From: Neobacillus sp. PS3-12
GTDB taxonomy: Bacteria > Bacillota > Bacilli > Bacillales > Cytobacillaceae
Assembly (NCBI RefSeq): GCF_030915385.1
Contig: NZ_CP133268.1
Span: 4,934,001-4,998,000, forward strand
Length of the DNA stretch: 64,000 nt
Direction: 5' to 3'
Below the pieces are notes generated by a model. The model searched no databases. It saw nothing but the letters and a program-made list of their open reading frames with translations, and had not been told where the DNA came from. The translations under genes and the position numbers were made by a program. Positions 44,203 to 54,132 of the stretch are shown here, piece after piece (positions within the stretch are counted from its first letter, which is position 1; every line of letters starts with the position of its first letter).

Positions 44203-46714
44203 ATGCCCATACGCATAAAGCTCGTTATTATGTCCTTACTTTTTTTGGCGGTACCGAGTCTATTAATTGGAATCATTGGCTATCAATCTTCTGCAAATAG
44301 TTTAAATTCACTTGGAGCTGAAGGTCTTCAAACCGATGTTCGAATGACTATTGCAATGATTGGAGCGTTGCAAAAACAAGTACAAGCGGGAAAGGTTTCT
44401 CTGGCGGACGCACAGGAAGAAGTAAAAGTTGCGATATTGGGGAAAAGGGATAAAAACGGTAAACGCCCCATAAATCCCCGCCTTAATTTGGGTCAACACG
44501 GCTTTTTATTTATTATCAATTCTGATGGACTTGAAATCGCACACCCGAACTTCGAAGGGAAAAATGTATGGAATATAAAGACTGTCGACGGTGTTTATTC
44601 AACTAAAGAAGTCGTGAAAGCTGCCAACCGTGGTGGAGGGTATGTCACCTATGCTTGGCCTTTACCAGATCAACCAAATGTACAAGAACCCAAAATTACT
44701 TATGCGGAAAAAGACCCTAATTGGGATTGGATTGTATGTGCCGGTGCCTATTTATCTGACTTCAACGCAGGAGCGCATCGTTTACTTTACATCTTGTTAA
44801 TTACCCTTGGAATCTCGCTGCTCATTGGTGTGATCGTCATTCTATGGTTTTCAAAAAAACTAACGAAGCCGATTCTGAAAGTAGCCGAGCAGGCAAAGGT
44901 GATCGCCCGCGGTGACTATACACAAGACCCGATTGAAACAACAAGCAAGGACGAAATCGGCGAACTGGTTTTAAATTTCAATATTATGAAAGAGAATCAA
45001 AAAAAAGCAGAAGAACAAATTCGGCAGCACGAAGAGTTTCTTCAGTCGGTTACTACCCATATGGGGGAAGGGCTTGTTGTCATGGATGCTGAGGGCAGAT
45101 TGTCCTTTATGAATCCAGAGGCAGAAAAGATACTTGGGTGGTCAAAAGAAGAGTGCGGCAATCAAAGACTTCATGATATGATTCATCGCAGGAAAGATGG
45201 GACATCCTTTGCATATGACGAATGCCCGAGTACGAAATCCACTCTAAATGGGGAAGTGTACCGAATTTCAGAAGATTGGTTTATTCGAAAAAACGGCTCT
45301 ATGTCTCCAGTATCCTATGTTACAAGCCCTTTATTTGAAAATGGGAAATTGACTGGTTCGATCATTGTATTTCGCGATATTTCAAAACAGAAAGAGGATC
45401 AAGAGAAAATTGAATACATGGCATTCCACGATGATTTAACAAAACTTCCTAATCTTCGTTACATAAAAGGGAAACTGATACATGACATGCATTTCAAAAA
45501 ACCATTTGCCCTTTTGATCCTGGATATCGATCGGTTTAAACATATAAATGAAGCACTTGGTTATGCCTTTGGAGATTTAATTCTTCAATCGGTTGCAAGC
45601 AGGTTGAAAGAACATTTGCCATCCCATGTGTTTGTAGGACGTCTAACGGGAGATGAATTTGCAATCATTTATCCTTTATTGAATCAAGAAGACGAGTGGA
45701 CGTTGATGTGCAGGCGGATTCAGAATCTAATCAACCAGCCTATGCAAGTAAAGCATCTTCTCCTGAACGTGTCGGTAACGATTGGCGGCGTTTTGTATCC
45801 CAACCACGGAAATGAAGGGGATGAACTTCTAAAACGCGCGAACATGGCGCTTATGGAAGCCCAACAGCAACATGTTCCATTTCAAATGTATCAGCCATCG
45901 ATGGATGGCAAAGCATTTGATTGTCTCGTTTTGGAGAATCATTTACACTATGCTCTGCAAAAGAACGAACTTTGTCTCGTCTATCAGCCACAGGTTGATA
46001 CTGAAACAGGTAAGATTCAAGGAGTGGAAGCGTTGATTCGCTGGCATCATCCAAATTATGGACCCATTTCTCCGACCCAATTTATCCCGATTGCTGAAAA
46101 TACAGGACTTATTATACCAATAGGTGAATGGGTGCTCCTGGACTGCATGCAGACAATTAAAACAGTGGCACGATCAGGGGCTAACATCTCTTTGTATGGC
46201 TGTAAACCTATCCACTCGCCAATTTTACTCGCAAGATTTACTTGAAACGGTACGAGGAATCTTGCTTGAAACAGGATTACCACCAGAGTATTTGGAACTT
46301 GAGATTACTGAAAGTATGATGATGAATATGGATCATGCTTCAAAAACGATGAAGGACCTCAAACAATTAGGCTGTAAAATCGCCATTGATGATTTTGGTA
46401 CCGGGTATTCTTCTCTTAATTACTTAAAACATCTTCCAATTGACCGTCTAAAAATTGATCAATCCTTTATTCGGGATCTTGCTGAAGATGAACAGGATGA
46501 TACAATCGTATCCACCATCATTTCAATGGCAAAGCACTTGCAGCTTGATGTGATTGCAGAAGGAGTAGAAACGCCAGAACAAAGGAATGTATTGCAAAAG
46601 AAACAGTGTACACATGTACAAGGCTATCTCTATAGCCCTCCTTTAGCACCGAATCATTTCCTTGAACAATGGGATCAACTCCAGCAAAAGGTGAAAACAT
46701 TATCGATGATCTAA
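44203..46714 (+). pseudogene. Cache-HAMP-PAS-GGDEF-EAL cyclic-di-GMP protein, frameshifted in EAL
   Basis: Order: TM1 (residues 8-27), an extracellular single Cache domain (LGQHGFLFIINSDGLEIAHP, DPNWDWIVCAGAYLSDF), TM2, HAMP, PAS (residues about 280-390), GGDEF and EAL. The GGDEF site is degenerate (LTGDEF), so cyclase activity is doubtful. EAL motifs (VEALIRWHHP, LEITESMMM, IDDFGTGYSS, VIAEGVE) look competent for a phosphodiesterase. Frame 1 stops at 46243-46245, while the conserved sequence continues in the next frame (C-R-Q-L-K-Q-W, AVNLSTRQF) to 46714. The break is one surplus base at 46141-46146. Either the EAL domain is truncated or the sequence has an error. Confidence 0.82.
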
Positions 46715-46747
46715 AGTTTCGTAACTATTTAAAGTTACGTAGCAAAA

Positions 46748-46792
46748 AAAGCCGGCTCAGTCCTAAAAATTAGGAAAAGAGAGTCGGCTTTT
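46748..46792. terminator. Bidirectional terminator between convergent genes
   Basis: AAAGCCGGCTC (46748-46758) / GAGTCGGCTTT (46781-46791) with an inner CCTAA/TTAGG stem. Confidence 0.85.
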
Positions 46793-46799
46793 ATCAATC

Positions 46800-49700
46800 T
46801 TAAATAACTTCTTCCTCTAAATTTGAATTTTCCTTTTTCTTGGAAAATAAATTTGCTAGAGCCTCCGGCAGGGCGATCATTGCTGGTACAAAGATAGGAA
46901 GCAGGATAAAGCAAAGTACGATCAGACCTGTAATGACAGCGATGGCCAATTCAGCCAAAAGCAGTATTCCCGAAGGCATTAGTGTTGCAAAAGTACCTCC
47001 GAGTATAATGACTGCCGATGTTATGACACCACCAATATTTCTTGAAGCTTTTACGATTGCCTCCTTTGGTGACAAATGAGGATATTCCTTAAAGCGCATC
47101 ATTAAGAAGATGCTGTAATCTACTCCCAAAGCGACAATGATAATGAAGGAGAAGAACGGAACAAAGGAAGAAATTCCCTCAAGCTTTTGCCAATCTAAGA
47201 AAATAAAGTTAATGATGAACATGGCTGCATAATAAGCACCTACAAGGGATGCCGTAATGAAAACAGGTGTCCAGAAAGACCTTATGACAAAGAACAAGAC
47301 AAGCAATACCCCGATAATGACGATGACCGTTGTTTTATTTAAATCTCGGGTCAATATATTATTCATATCATTTGTGGTGGCACTTGGTCCGGACACTCCA
47401 GATTTAGCATGAGAAAGATTTGTCCCTTTAAGTCCATCAGAAACGGTTTGATTTATTTTATTAATCGTAGTTAAAGCTTCCTTCGAATAAGGATCTGCAT
47501 TTAAAACGACCGTCATCTTTGTAATTTTTCTATCATCAGACATGAAGACGTCAAATGATTTTTGATAGTTTTTGTCAGTCAATGCTTCTTTTGGAATGAA
47601 GAACGTTTTATTCGTATTAAGCTGCGATAAGAAAGCATTCGTCTGTCCCAATCCGTCAGAAATTTGTTTCAGTCCGCCATTTACATCTGATAGCTTTTGA
47701 CCAAAAGTGCTGAAACCATTGAGACCGTCTGCAAGCTGTTGCTGACCCGATTTCATCTGACCCAGTCCATCCGTTACGCTATTCATATTCGTTATGATGG
47801 TACCGATTCCTGAAGATGCTTGACTAAGGCCGTCTTCAAGTTTTTTCAATCCATCCGCCATTTGCGATAACCCGCCGCTCATGATTTTAAGATTTTGGTT
47901 TGCTGTGCCAAAACCAGCCGTTACGGCATTGTAATTCGCATTTAGGGTTTGAATCCCTTCGGGTGTGATCTGATTTAGCGAAGAGGATAACTGTTCGATC
48001 GTTCCCTTTAATCCTAGATAGTTAGGATCACTTTGCGAATTTGAGTAACTGTTGCCTAATGCAGTGATCATACCTTGCATTTGAGACAATGCACTTTTCA
48101 CACCAAGAAGAGCCTGGGCAGCCTGCTGGTAGCTGGTACCCATCTGTGAATATCCAGCTTGCATTTTTCCATAATTATCAGCTAAGAGGGCGACTCCACT
48201 GCTCATTTTTGAGAGATTAGTTTGTAAGGCAGCCAGTCCGCTGCTTATTGTTTGTGGATTGTTTGAACCATTGCCGATTCCAGCTTCGATTTGCTGTAAT
48301 CCATTGGTTAAAGCAGCCATACCATCTTGGAGCTTCGCAGTACCATCAACCATTTGACCTACCTTGGAAAAGTCTGCTGAACCAAGCTTATCTTGTGCAA
48401 GCTGCAATCCATCGTGGATTTGATCCACACCATTTTGTGTTTTCGATATACCACCTGTAACGGGAGCCATTTGGCCCTTAATGTAAAAACCATCAATAGG
48501 TTTACCCTGTGGCTGTGTTACAGAAGAGACAAGTTTAACTTCCTTCATACTCTTAAGTCTTTGCGTTATGTTATCAATAACTGCAAGTGAGTCATTATTA
48601 TCAAGGGCTTTATTATTTTCAATCACGATAGTCGCAGGCATTGCCTGACCCTTTCCAAAATGGTCTGCAACGATATTAATCCCTTTCGAAGAAGGATAGG
48701 CGTTACCAAGCTCTTTAATCGTATCAAAGTTAAGTTTTTCCTGATGCAAATACGCCATTGGCCCTATAATTATAAGGATTACTAGAATTGATATAATAGG
48801 ATGCTTTGTTGCAAAGGAAGAAGTAGCACCCCAGAATTTGTTTTCCTTATGCCCAAATACATTCTTGGATGGCCAGAAAAGTTTTTTACCCAGCACCTTC
48901 ATCACAAAAGGAGTCAAGGTCAAAATTTCCAGCAAGAGAATGGCGGAACCAATTACGACAACAACACCGGATTTGTAAATTGGTGATTCAGCAAAAACGA
49001 GAGCTAGGAAAGCAATAAATACAGTGAGTATGCTATAGGCTATCGTCTTACCAGCTGTTTTATAGGTGTTGACGATTGATTCGTCGATAGAGTGACCATG
49101 GGATAGTTCTTCCTTAAATCGATTGAACAAAAGGATATTATAATCAGTCCCGATCCCAAAGAGAATCAGTATCAATAGCATCTGGGTAAGACTGGTGATT
49201 GGAAATCCTGCTTTATCAATTAATTGAGCTGCAATTCCCATCGAACAAAGATAGGAAAACGCAACTGCCACTAAGGATATCAATGGTGTGACAATAGATC
49301 TGAACGCAATGACTAATACCACCAAAATAAAGATCACTGTCAATGCAGCACTCTTTTCCACTCCGGTTTGAGATGCTTTCAGGTAATCATTATTGATGAA
49401 GTCTTCACCACTAAGATAATAGCTAACTGGTACTTTACTAAGATTGCTATCTAGCTCTTTTTTGATCACATCGATTTCCCGTGATTTCTTATCAAGCTTA
49501 TAGCTCACCATTAGAGTCGTACCATCTTTGGATACTAATGAGCTTTTTGCATCAGGCATGCTGAATGGGTCAATCATGTCAGAAATACCAAGCTTCTTGC
49601 TGCTATCGCTTATTGCTTTAACAGCTTTCCCGATTTTTGTCATTTCATTATCAGAGATTTTATTTTTATCGTAAAAAACGATAATGTCATTGGTACCTTT

Positions 49701-49880
49701 CGTCGCATCCATCTTTTTTAATATTTTGTCGGCAATTGCCGAGGGGCTGTTACTGCTTAGCTGCTGCTGCCCTTTTGCCCTTAGGATGGCATTTATATCC
49801 GGCTGAAATACGGTAAGCAATATGGTTGCAATCAGCCATATTGAAAAAATAGCCCAGCGGCCTTTAATGATCTTTTTCAA
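46800..49880 (-). CDS. MMPL/RND-family membrane exporter
   Basis: 1026 aa with two MMPL modules, each a large extracellular domain and about six membrane segments (first VIFILVVLVIAFRSIVTPLI; second VIIGVLLVLFFVIRSFWTPV). The middle extracellular part (about residues 440-730) is a long pseudo-repeat of G-L-x-x-M/L-x-x-G type heptads, as in YhgE/phage-infection-protein-like coiled stalks. Actinobacterial MmpL proteins export lipids; Bacillus YdfJ-type homologues are thought to export toxic or lipidic compounds. TTG start after GGAGG. It lies 53 bp behind a TetR gene on the same strand, likely its repressor. Confidence 0.87.
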   Translation of the reverse strand: MKKIIKGRWAIFSIWLIATILLTVFQPDINAILRAKGQQQLSSNSPSAIADKILKKMDATKGTNDIIVFYDKNKISDNEMTKIGKAVKAISDSSKKLGISDMIDPFSMPDAKSSLVSKDGTTLMVSYKLDKKSREIDVIKKELDSNLSKVPVSYYLSGEDFINNDYLKASQTGVEKSAALTVIFILVVLVIAFRSIVTPLISLVAVAFSYLCSMGIAAQLIDKAGFPITSLTQMLLILILFGIGTDYNILLFNRFKEELSHGHSIDESIVNTYKTAGKTIAYSILTVFIAFLALVFAESPIYKSGVVVVIGSAILLLEILTLTPFVMKVLGKKLFWPSKNVFGHKENKFWGATSSFATKHPIISILVILIIIGPMAYLHQEKLNFDTIKELGNAYPSSKGINIVADHFGKGQAMPATIVIENNKALDNNDSLAVIDNITQRLKSMKEVKLVSSVTQPQGKPIDGFYIKGQMAPVTGGISKTQNGVDQIHDGLQLAQDKLGSADFSKVGQMVDGTAKLQDGMAALTNGLQQIEAGIGNGSNNPQTISSGLAALQTNLSKMSSGVALLADNYGKMQAGYSQMGTSYQQAAQALLGVKSALSQMQGMITALGNSYSNSQSDPNYLGLKGTIEQLSSSLNQITPEGIQTLNANYNAVTAGFGTANQNLKIMSGGLSQMADGLKKLEDGLSQASSGIGTIITNMNSVTDGLGQMKSGQQQLADGLNGFSTFGQKLSDVNGGLKQISDGLGQTNAFLSQLNTNKTFFIPKEALTDKNYQKSFDVFMSDDRKITKMTVVLNADPYSKEALTTINKINQTVSDGLKGTNLSHAKSGVSGPSATTNDMNNILTRDLNKTTVIVIIGVLLVLFFVIRSFWTPVFITASLVGAYYAAMFIINFIFLDWQKLEGISSFVPFFSFIIIVALGVDYSIFLMMRFKEYPHLSPKEAIVKASRNIGGVITSAVIILGGTFATLMPSGILLLAELAIAVITGLIVLCFILLPIFVPAMIALPEALANLFSKKKENSNLEEEVI

Positions 49881-49933
49881 CTTGTATTCCTCCGTAAATT
49901 ACATAGTTTTTAAAAAAGTTGATCATAACTGTC

Positions 49934-50557
49934 TTATGAATCCTTATAAAAACCTTTTTTTAGCAATTCAAGCTCTAATGAGAAAGTTCTCAAAGCCTCA
50001 TGAATAGGTAATTCTTTTGCAAACACATAAACGAGATTTTGAAACGTCACGACCATCATGATTTTTAAGATGTGGTAAAGATCTTCTTCATCCTTTATAT
50101 TGATATTTTCGGAATATAAGAGGCCTTGTAATTCAAAAAGTCGACTTTTTACAGTTTCATCGTAAAAATTCTTCGTAAAGGTTGTTTGGATATCGTGATT
50201 CATATTTAAAAATGCATTTTTAAAATATTGGCGGTTTTCGGGTTCTTCAAAATTGATGAGTATAAATTTAAACCAATCTATAAAGGATTCAAACAAATCT
50301 CCATTGTTTAGTTTTATGATTGAAATAAATTGATCGTAAAAGTGTGTAGAATAGTTCTCCAGTAAAAAAAAGAAAATATCTTCTTTATCATGAAAGTATT
50401 GATAAAAACTTCCTCTTGGTATTTCGGCATCTTTGATAATATTTGAGATCGAGGCCTCGTATAGAGGAACCCTCGAAAATTCTTTCTTAGCCGCATTTAT
50501 TAATAATTCTTGTTTTTCTGTTGATAAGTTAAAAAAAGTAGGTTTTGGCAACAACAT
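49934..50557 (-). CDS. TetR/AcrR-family regulator of the MMPL exporter
   Basis: 207 aa. N-terminal TetR helix-turn-helix (INAAKKEFSRVPLYEASISN; DAEIPRGSFYQYFHDKEDIF) and a helical ligand domain. The start codon is followed directly upstream by two perfect palindromes, so it probably represses its own operon and is relieved by a substrate of the exporter. ATG at 50557 is used; the GTG at 50560 overlaps the binding-site region. Confidence 0.9.
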   Translation of the reverse strand: MLLPKPTFFNLSTEKQELLINAAKKEFSRVPLYEASISNIIKDAEIPRGSFYQYFHDKEDIFFFLLENYSTHFYDQFISIIKLNNGDLFESFIDWFKFILINFEEPENRQYFKNAFLNMNHDIQTTFTKNFYDETVKSRLFELQGLLYSENINIKDEEDLYHILKIMMVVTFQNLVYVFAKELPIHEALRTFSLELELLKKGFYKDS

Positions 50558-50573
50558 CACATCCTTTAAACAA

Positions 50574-50666
50574 ATGACAAATTGTCATAATTGAACATAA
50601 GGCTATGATAACGGTCCCATGGAACCATGTCAATCAAATATGAATCGATTTATGACAATATGTCAT
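50574..50666. promoter_or_regulatory. Two TetR operator palindromes
   Basis: ATGACA-AAT-TGTCAT at 50574-50588 and ATGACA-ATA-TGTCAT at 50652-50666 are perfect 6+3+6 repeats upstream of the tetR start. They are the obvious binding sites for the encoded TetR protein. Confidence 0.75.
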
Positions 50667-50720
50667 AATCAGCTTCTTGACTATGTTTTGGGGATTTTGA
50701 AATCTTAAGAGCTTGTCACA

Positions 50721-50736
50721 GTTTAAACGCTTTCAT
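50721..50736. promoter_or_regulatory. Weak cre-like site before the micro-peptide gene
   Basis: GTTTAAACGCTTTCAT fits the CcpA consensus at 14 of 16 positions. The rest of the gap 50558-50866 holds only the TetR sites and promoter-like AT-rich DNA. Confidence 0.3.
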
Positions 50737-50866
50737 TTTGAATGGTTTGTGAACCTTGTGAAAACGTGAGCATTATGGTAAATAAAGGACTATAATAAGG
50801 GCGAAATCAAATATTGGTGATCATAATTGAGGTCAGAAAATGACCCATTCAAAGGAGATAAATACT

Positions 50867-51010
50867 ATGAAAAAAATTACCGCAGTTGCTCTAGTTCTTG
50901 GTGTTCTTGTACTCGCAGGGTTTTCCGTGGATAATCAATCACCAAAAAAAGCACCTCAGACAGTTTCAGTTGCGAATGATTACGGCAGCTTTACTCAATA
51001 TATGCAATAA
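50867..51010 (+). CDS. Secreted micro-peptide precursor, 47 aa
   Basis: MKKITAVALVLGVLVLAGF is a clear signal peptide, followed by a 25-residue polar tail ending N-D-Y-G-S-F-T-Q-Y-M-Q. AAAGGAGA lies 6 bp before the ATG and a very strong terminator follows, so it is a free-standing transcription unit. Size and layout recall exported signalling-peptide precursors (Phr/NprX kind), but no Rap-type receptor gene is adjacent. Function unknown. Confidence 0.6.
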   Translation: MKKITAVALVLGVLVLAGFSVDNQSPKKAPQTVSVANDYGSFTQYMQ

Positions 51011-51021
51011 GAATGTTTGCT

Positions 51022-51071
51022 AAAAGGATAGGAGAGCAGATAACAGTATATCTGCTCTCCTATCCTTTTTT
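51022..51071. terminator. Very strong terminator after the micro-peptide gene
   Basis: 21-bp perfect arms 51022-51042 and 51049-51069 (core GGAGAGCAGATA/TATCTGCTCTCC) followed by T residues; works in both directions. Confidence 0.95.
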
Positions 51072-51086
51072 AATTTGTAAAAACAA

Positions 51087-51556
51087 TCATTCTATTAATT
51101 CTAATAATTTATTTAAAACAAATTCAACACTTGAATCTCTTACATCATTACGTGATTTGTTCATAAAATACTCTGTATATGTATAGCTCTTGTCATGAAT
51201 TCGGATTCCAAAACAAACCATCCCTACCGGCTTTTTTCTGTTCCTCCCATAGGCCCGGCAATGCCAGTTATGCCAACACCAATTTCTGTTTTCGCTGCCT
51301 TGAGAGCACCACTAGCCATTTCTAGTGCAACTTCTTCACTGACAGCACCATATTCCTCTATTGTTTTTGGATTTACATGAAGAAATTGTATCTTTGATTC
51401 ATTGGAATAGGTGATAAAACTGCAATTTAATACTTTTGAGGCGTTCGGCACATTTATGATTTGTGCACATGCTTTTCCGCCAGTACATGATTCGGCAAAT
51501 GATATATGATAGCCTTTATTCATTAATAGGGTTACAAGATTTTCTTCCATATTCAT
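51087..51556 (-). pseudogene. pncC: PncC/CinA C-terminal-type NMN amidohydrolase, frameshifted
   Basis: Standalone CinA C-terminal domain, which deamidates nicotinamide mononucleotide. Motifs: FAESCTGG (catalytic Ser), ITYSNESKIQFL, GAVSEEVALEMA and GVGITGIAGPMGGTEK. The frame then reads S-R-stop because one base is missing in the T6/A6 run at 51232-51237. In the next frame the normal ending K-P-V-G-M-V-C-F-G-I ... R-N-D-V-R runs to 51087. A homopolymer error or a one-base deletion removes the last third. Confidence 0.82.
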
Positions 51557-51689
51557 AGTTAAGATCTCCTAATCGTTATTAGTTCACAGAATTGTATCAT
51601 ATTTCAATCGTACCATAGAGTATAATTTATATACTGCCAGAGAGTTCTAAATTTAGTGGGCTCTTTTTATCAAAGGAGTGATGCTCATC

Positions 51690-52025
51690 ATGCCAACCAT
51701 CATTCAAGTTAATAATAAAAGTTTCAAGTACCATGATCTGCCGCTTGTTTCCTTTTTAGAGGAGCCTTCTGAGAATATGTATTTTGTAAGAAATCCCGAA
51801 CAGTCCAGTAGTAAACGTTCTCCTAAAATGATACAAATTGAGAAAAAGGCTGTGGATTTTGCCATAAAAATGAAAATTCTTCCAAATTGTAAACAGTGCG
51901 GCAGAATCTTGCAAGTGACAAAAGTAGAGCCCTACATTCATGAGAACTATCGGATTACGTTCCAATGTCAGCATCATCAGTGTGGCAAAGATGTACAAAA
52001 CATTTATTATCAAAATATCCTCTAA
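51690..52025 (+). CDS. Unknown small protein with a zinc-ribbon-like tail
   Basis: 111 aa. N-terminal half resembles a short ferredoxin-like or ligand motif without known signature (IIQVNNKSFKYHDLPLVSFL). The C-terminal half has C-x2-C (NCKQCG) and a second pair (FQCQHHQCGKD) with interspersed His, fitting a zinc ribbon. ATG at 51690 is preferred, with AAAGGAGTGA upstream. No family recognised. Confidence 0.6.
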   Translation: MPTIIQVNNKSFKYHDLPLVSFLEEPSENMYFVRNPEQSSSKRSPKMIQIEKKAVDFAIKMKILPNCKQCGRILQVTKVEPYIHENYRITFQCQHHQCGKDVQNIYYQNIL

Positions 52026-52095
52026 AAACAAACCGTTGAAAATAAAGTAATACATAGTTTTTTTATTTGTTCTATTTATAATAAATTTTAAAATG

Positions 52096-52127
52096 AAGAC
52101 TTGTGGCTGATGTCACGGTCTTTTTTT
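52096..52127 (+). terminator. Probable terminator of the zinc-ribbon gene
   Basis: AAGACTTGTG (52096-52105) pairs imperfectly with CACGGTCTT and is followed by TTTTT. Confidence 0.6.
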
Positions 52128-52423
52128 CATTTCGTATTGTTGTCGGGTATTGCATTGATTTTTCGGTGGATGGGATCTATGGTTTATTGTCTAAAAAGGA
52201 TATAGAATAAATTGGAAATTTTATTAATTCGCTTTCATAGGTAAAAAAACTTGAAAAAGATAGTTTAGAGGTTTAATATTTTAATATCGGAAAACAACAT
52301 TAAAATAGTGTTTAAATTATTTAAAGGATTTCTTCGGAAATCAGAAAATGTATAAAAGCACCAAATCAGGGAATGTAATGATTTCCAAAGTATTCTTGTC
52401 GTCAATCGAAAGGGGAAAAAAAT
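52128..52423. other. Intergenic region upstream of the DUF1641-NDH2 operon
   Basis: AT-rich. No gene, repeat or clear operator is visible apart from AAAGGGG before the next start. Confidence 0.5.
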
Positions 52424-52846
52424 ATGTTAACAGTGATGGAAAAACCAAAGTCCGCAGAAACAAAACTAGATCAACTCGATGTTCTTGAACAGCTATTAAA
52501 ACCAGAGATTCAGGAATCATTATCTACTTTAGTTGAACAGCTTCCACGTCTGACTGAGATTGTGAATTTATTAACAAAATCTTATGATTTTGCCAAATTG
52601 GTGGCAACCGATGATGTGCTAAAAAAAGATACAGTTGGAGCCATAACAGAAATGGTAGAACCTATTAAAGAAACGGTAAAAAGTATTGCTGTAACTGCTA
52701 TTGAAGCTAAAGATCGTGCTGAAGAAAGTAATGAAACAATTGGTCTTTTCGGGCTCATGAGAATGCTCAAAGATCCACAAGCGCAGAAGCTTTTCCGCTT
52801 CATCAACGCTTACCTCGAAGTTTCCGCAGAACATTCAACTAAGTAA
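52424..52846 (+). CDS. DUF1641 protein 2, NADH dehydrogenase companion
   Basis: 140 aa, helical and soluble. The DUF1641 core is visible as VNLLTKSYDFAKLVATDDVL and NETIGLFGLMRMLKDPQAQK followed by F-R-F-I-N-A-Y-L. It lies 41 bp before a type II NADH dehydrogenase gene in the same direction. This is the second DUF1641 protein of the window; the other follows the formate dehydrogenase. The recurrent pairing hints at a helper role for membrane-associated dehydrogenases. Confidence 0.82.
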   Translation: MLTVMEKPKSAETKLDQLDVLEQLLKPEIQESLSTLVEQLPRLTEIVNLLTKSYDFAKLVATDDVLKKDTVGAITEMVEPIKETVKSIAVTAIEAKDRAEESNETIGLFGLMRMLKDPQAQKLFRFINAYLEVSAEHSTK

Positions 52847-52887
52847 TTATATATATCATTACATCCATAAGGACGGGGGAAGATACG

Positions 52888-54066
52888 ATGTCAAAAAATA
52901 TTGTTATTCTAGGTGCCGGATATGGTGGACTCTTAGCAGCCATAAATATCCGCAAACATTTAAATAAAGATCAAGCACAAGTTACCGTTGTTAATCAATA
53001 TCCTACACACCAAATCATTACTGAACTTCATCGCTTAGCAGCAGGAAGTGTTGCTGAACAGGCCGTTTCAATGCCATTAAAAAAGATTTTTAAAGGAAAA
53101 GATATTGATCTTAAAATAGCAAAAGTTGAGTCATTCTCAGTAGAGCAAAAAGAAGTGAAACTTTCAGATGGATCTTCTTTATCCTATGATGCCCTTGTTG
53201 TGGCTTTGGGAAGCAAAACGGCTTACTTTGGTATTCCAGGTTTAGAAGAAAATAGCATGGTCTTAAAATCAGTGGATGATGCGAATAGGGTCAATCAACA
53301 TATTGAAGATCGCATTCGTGAATTCGCAAAAACGAAAAACGAAGCTGATGCAACGATTGTAATTGGCGGCGGTGGACTGACTGGAGTTGAGTTAGTTGGT
53401 GAAATTGCAGACAAAATTCCAAAACTTGCCAGAGACTATGGAGTGGATCCTAATGAAGTAAAACTGCTTTTAGTAGAAGCTGGACCTAAAATTTTACCAG
53501 TTTTACCGGATCCATTAATCGAACGTGCAACTGCAAGTTTGGAATCTCGCGGTGTTCAATTCTTAACAGGCCTTCCTGTAACTAAAGTTGAGGGAAATGT
53601 TATTGAATTAAAAGATGGGCAAAAAATTGCTGCTAATACATTCGTTTGGACTGGAGGAGTACAAGGTAATCCTTTAGTAGCTGAATCAGGACTTGAAGTG
53701 AATCGCGGCAGAGCAACAGTAAATGAATATCTTCAATCCACTTCTCATAATGACGTATTTATCGTAGGTGATAGTGCCGTAGTCTTTGGTTCGGATGGAC
53801 GTCCATTCCCGCCAACTGCACAAATCGCATGGCAAATGGGAGAACAAACAGGATATAATGTTTATGCATCCTTGGAAAACAAAGCATTAAAAGAGTTTAC
53901 TCAAGTAAACTCAGGAACTCTTGCAAGCTTAGGACGTAAAGATGCTGTTGCCAAGATAGGCGCTAATGATATTCCACTTAAAGGAATGCCAGCGTCTTTA
54001 ATGAAAGAAGCAAGCAATGTTAGATACTTATCACACATTAAAGCATTGTATAGTTTGGCTTACTAG
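52888..54066 (+). CDS. Type II NADH:quinone dehydrogenase-like FAD protein
   Basis: 392 aa with two Rossmann folds: FAD site VILGAGYGGLLAAINI (residues 5-20) and NAD site IVIGGGGLTGVELVGEI (around 160-176). The active-site block VFIVGDSAVVFG and the FPPTAQIAWQMGEQTG stretch match NDH-2 enzymes, which pass electrons from NADH to menaquinone without proton pumping. The C-terminus is an amphipathic membrane-anchoring helix (RYLSHIKALYSLAY). It can feed the QoxABCD oxidase. Confidence 0.9.
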   Translation: MSKNIVILGAGYGGLLAAINIRKHLNKDQAQVTVVNQYPTHQIITELHRLAAGSVAEQAVSMPLKKIFKGKDIDLKIAKVESFSVEQKEVKLSDGSSLSYDALVVALGSKTAYFGIPGLEENSMVLKSVDDANRVNQHIEDRIREFAKTKNEADATIVIGGGGLTGVELVGEIADKIPKLARDYGVDPNEVKLLLVEAGPKILPVLPDPLIERATASLESRGVQFLTGLPVTKVEGNVIELKDGQKIAANTFVWTGGVQGNPLVAESGLEVNRGRATVNEYLQSTSHNDVFIVGDSAVVFGSDGRPFPPTAQIAWQMGEQTGYNVYASLENKALKEFTQVNSGTLASLGRKDAVAKIGANDIPLKGMPASLMKEASNVRYLSHIKALYSLAY

Positions 54067-54079
54067 ATATTTGTAAAAG

Positions 54080-54114
54080 AAGCTCCATTTCGCTAAACGA
54101 AATGGAGCTTTTTG
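54080..54114. terminator. Bidirectional terminator
   Basis: AGCTCCATTTCG (54081-54092) / CGAAATGGAGCT (54098-54109), then TTTTT. Confidence 0.92.
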
Positions 54115-54132
54115 TATTTATGAAAATCCGTG

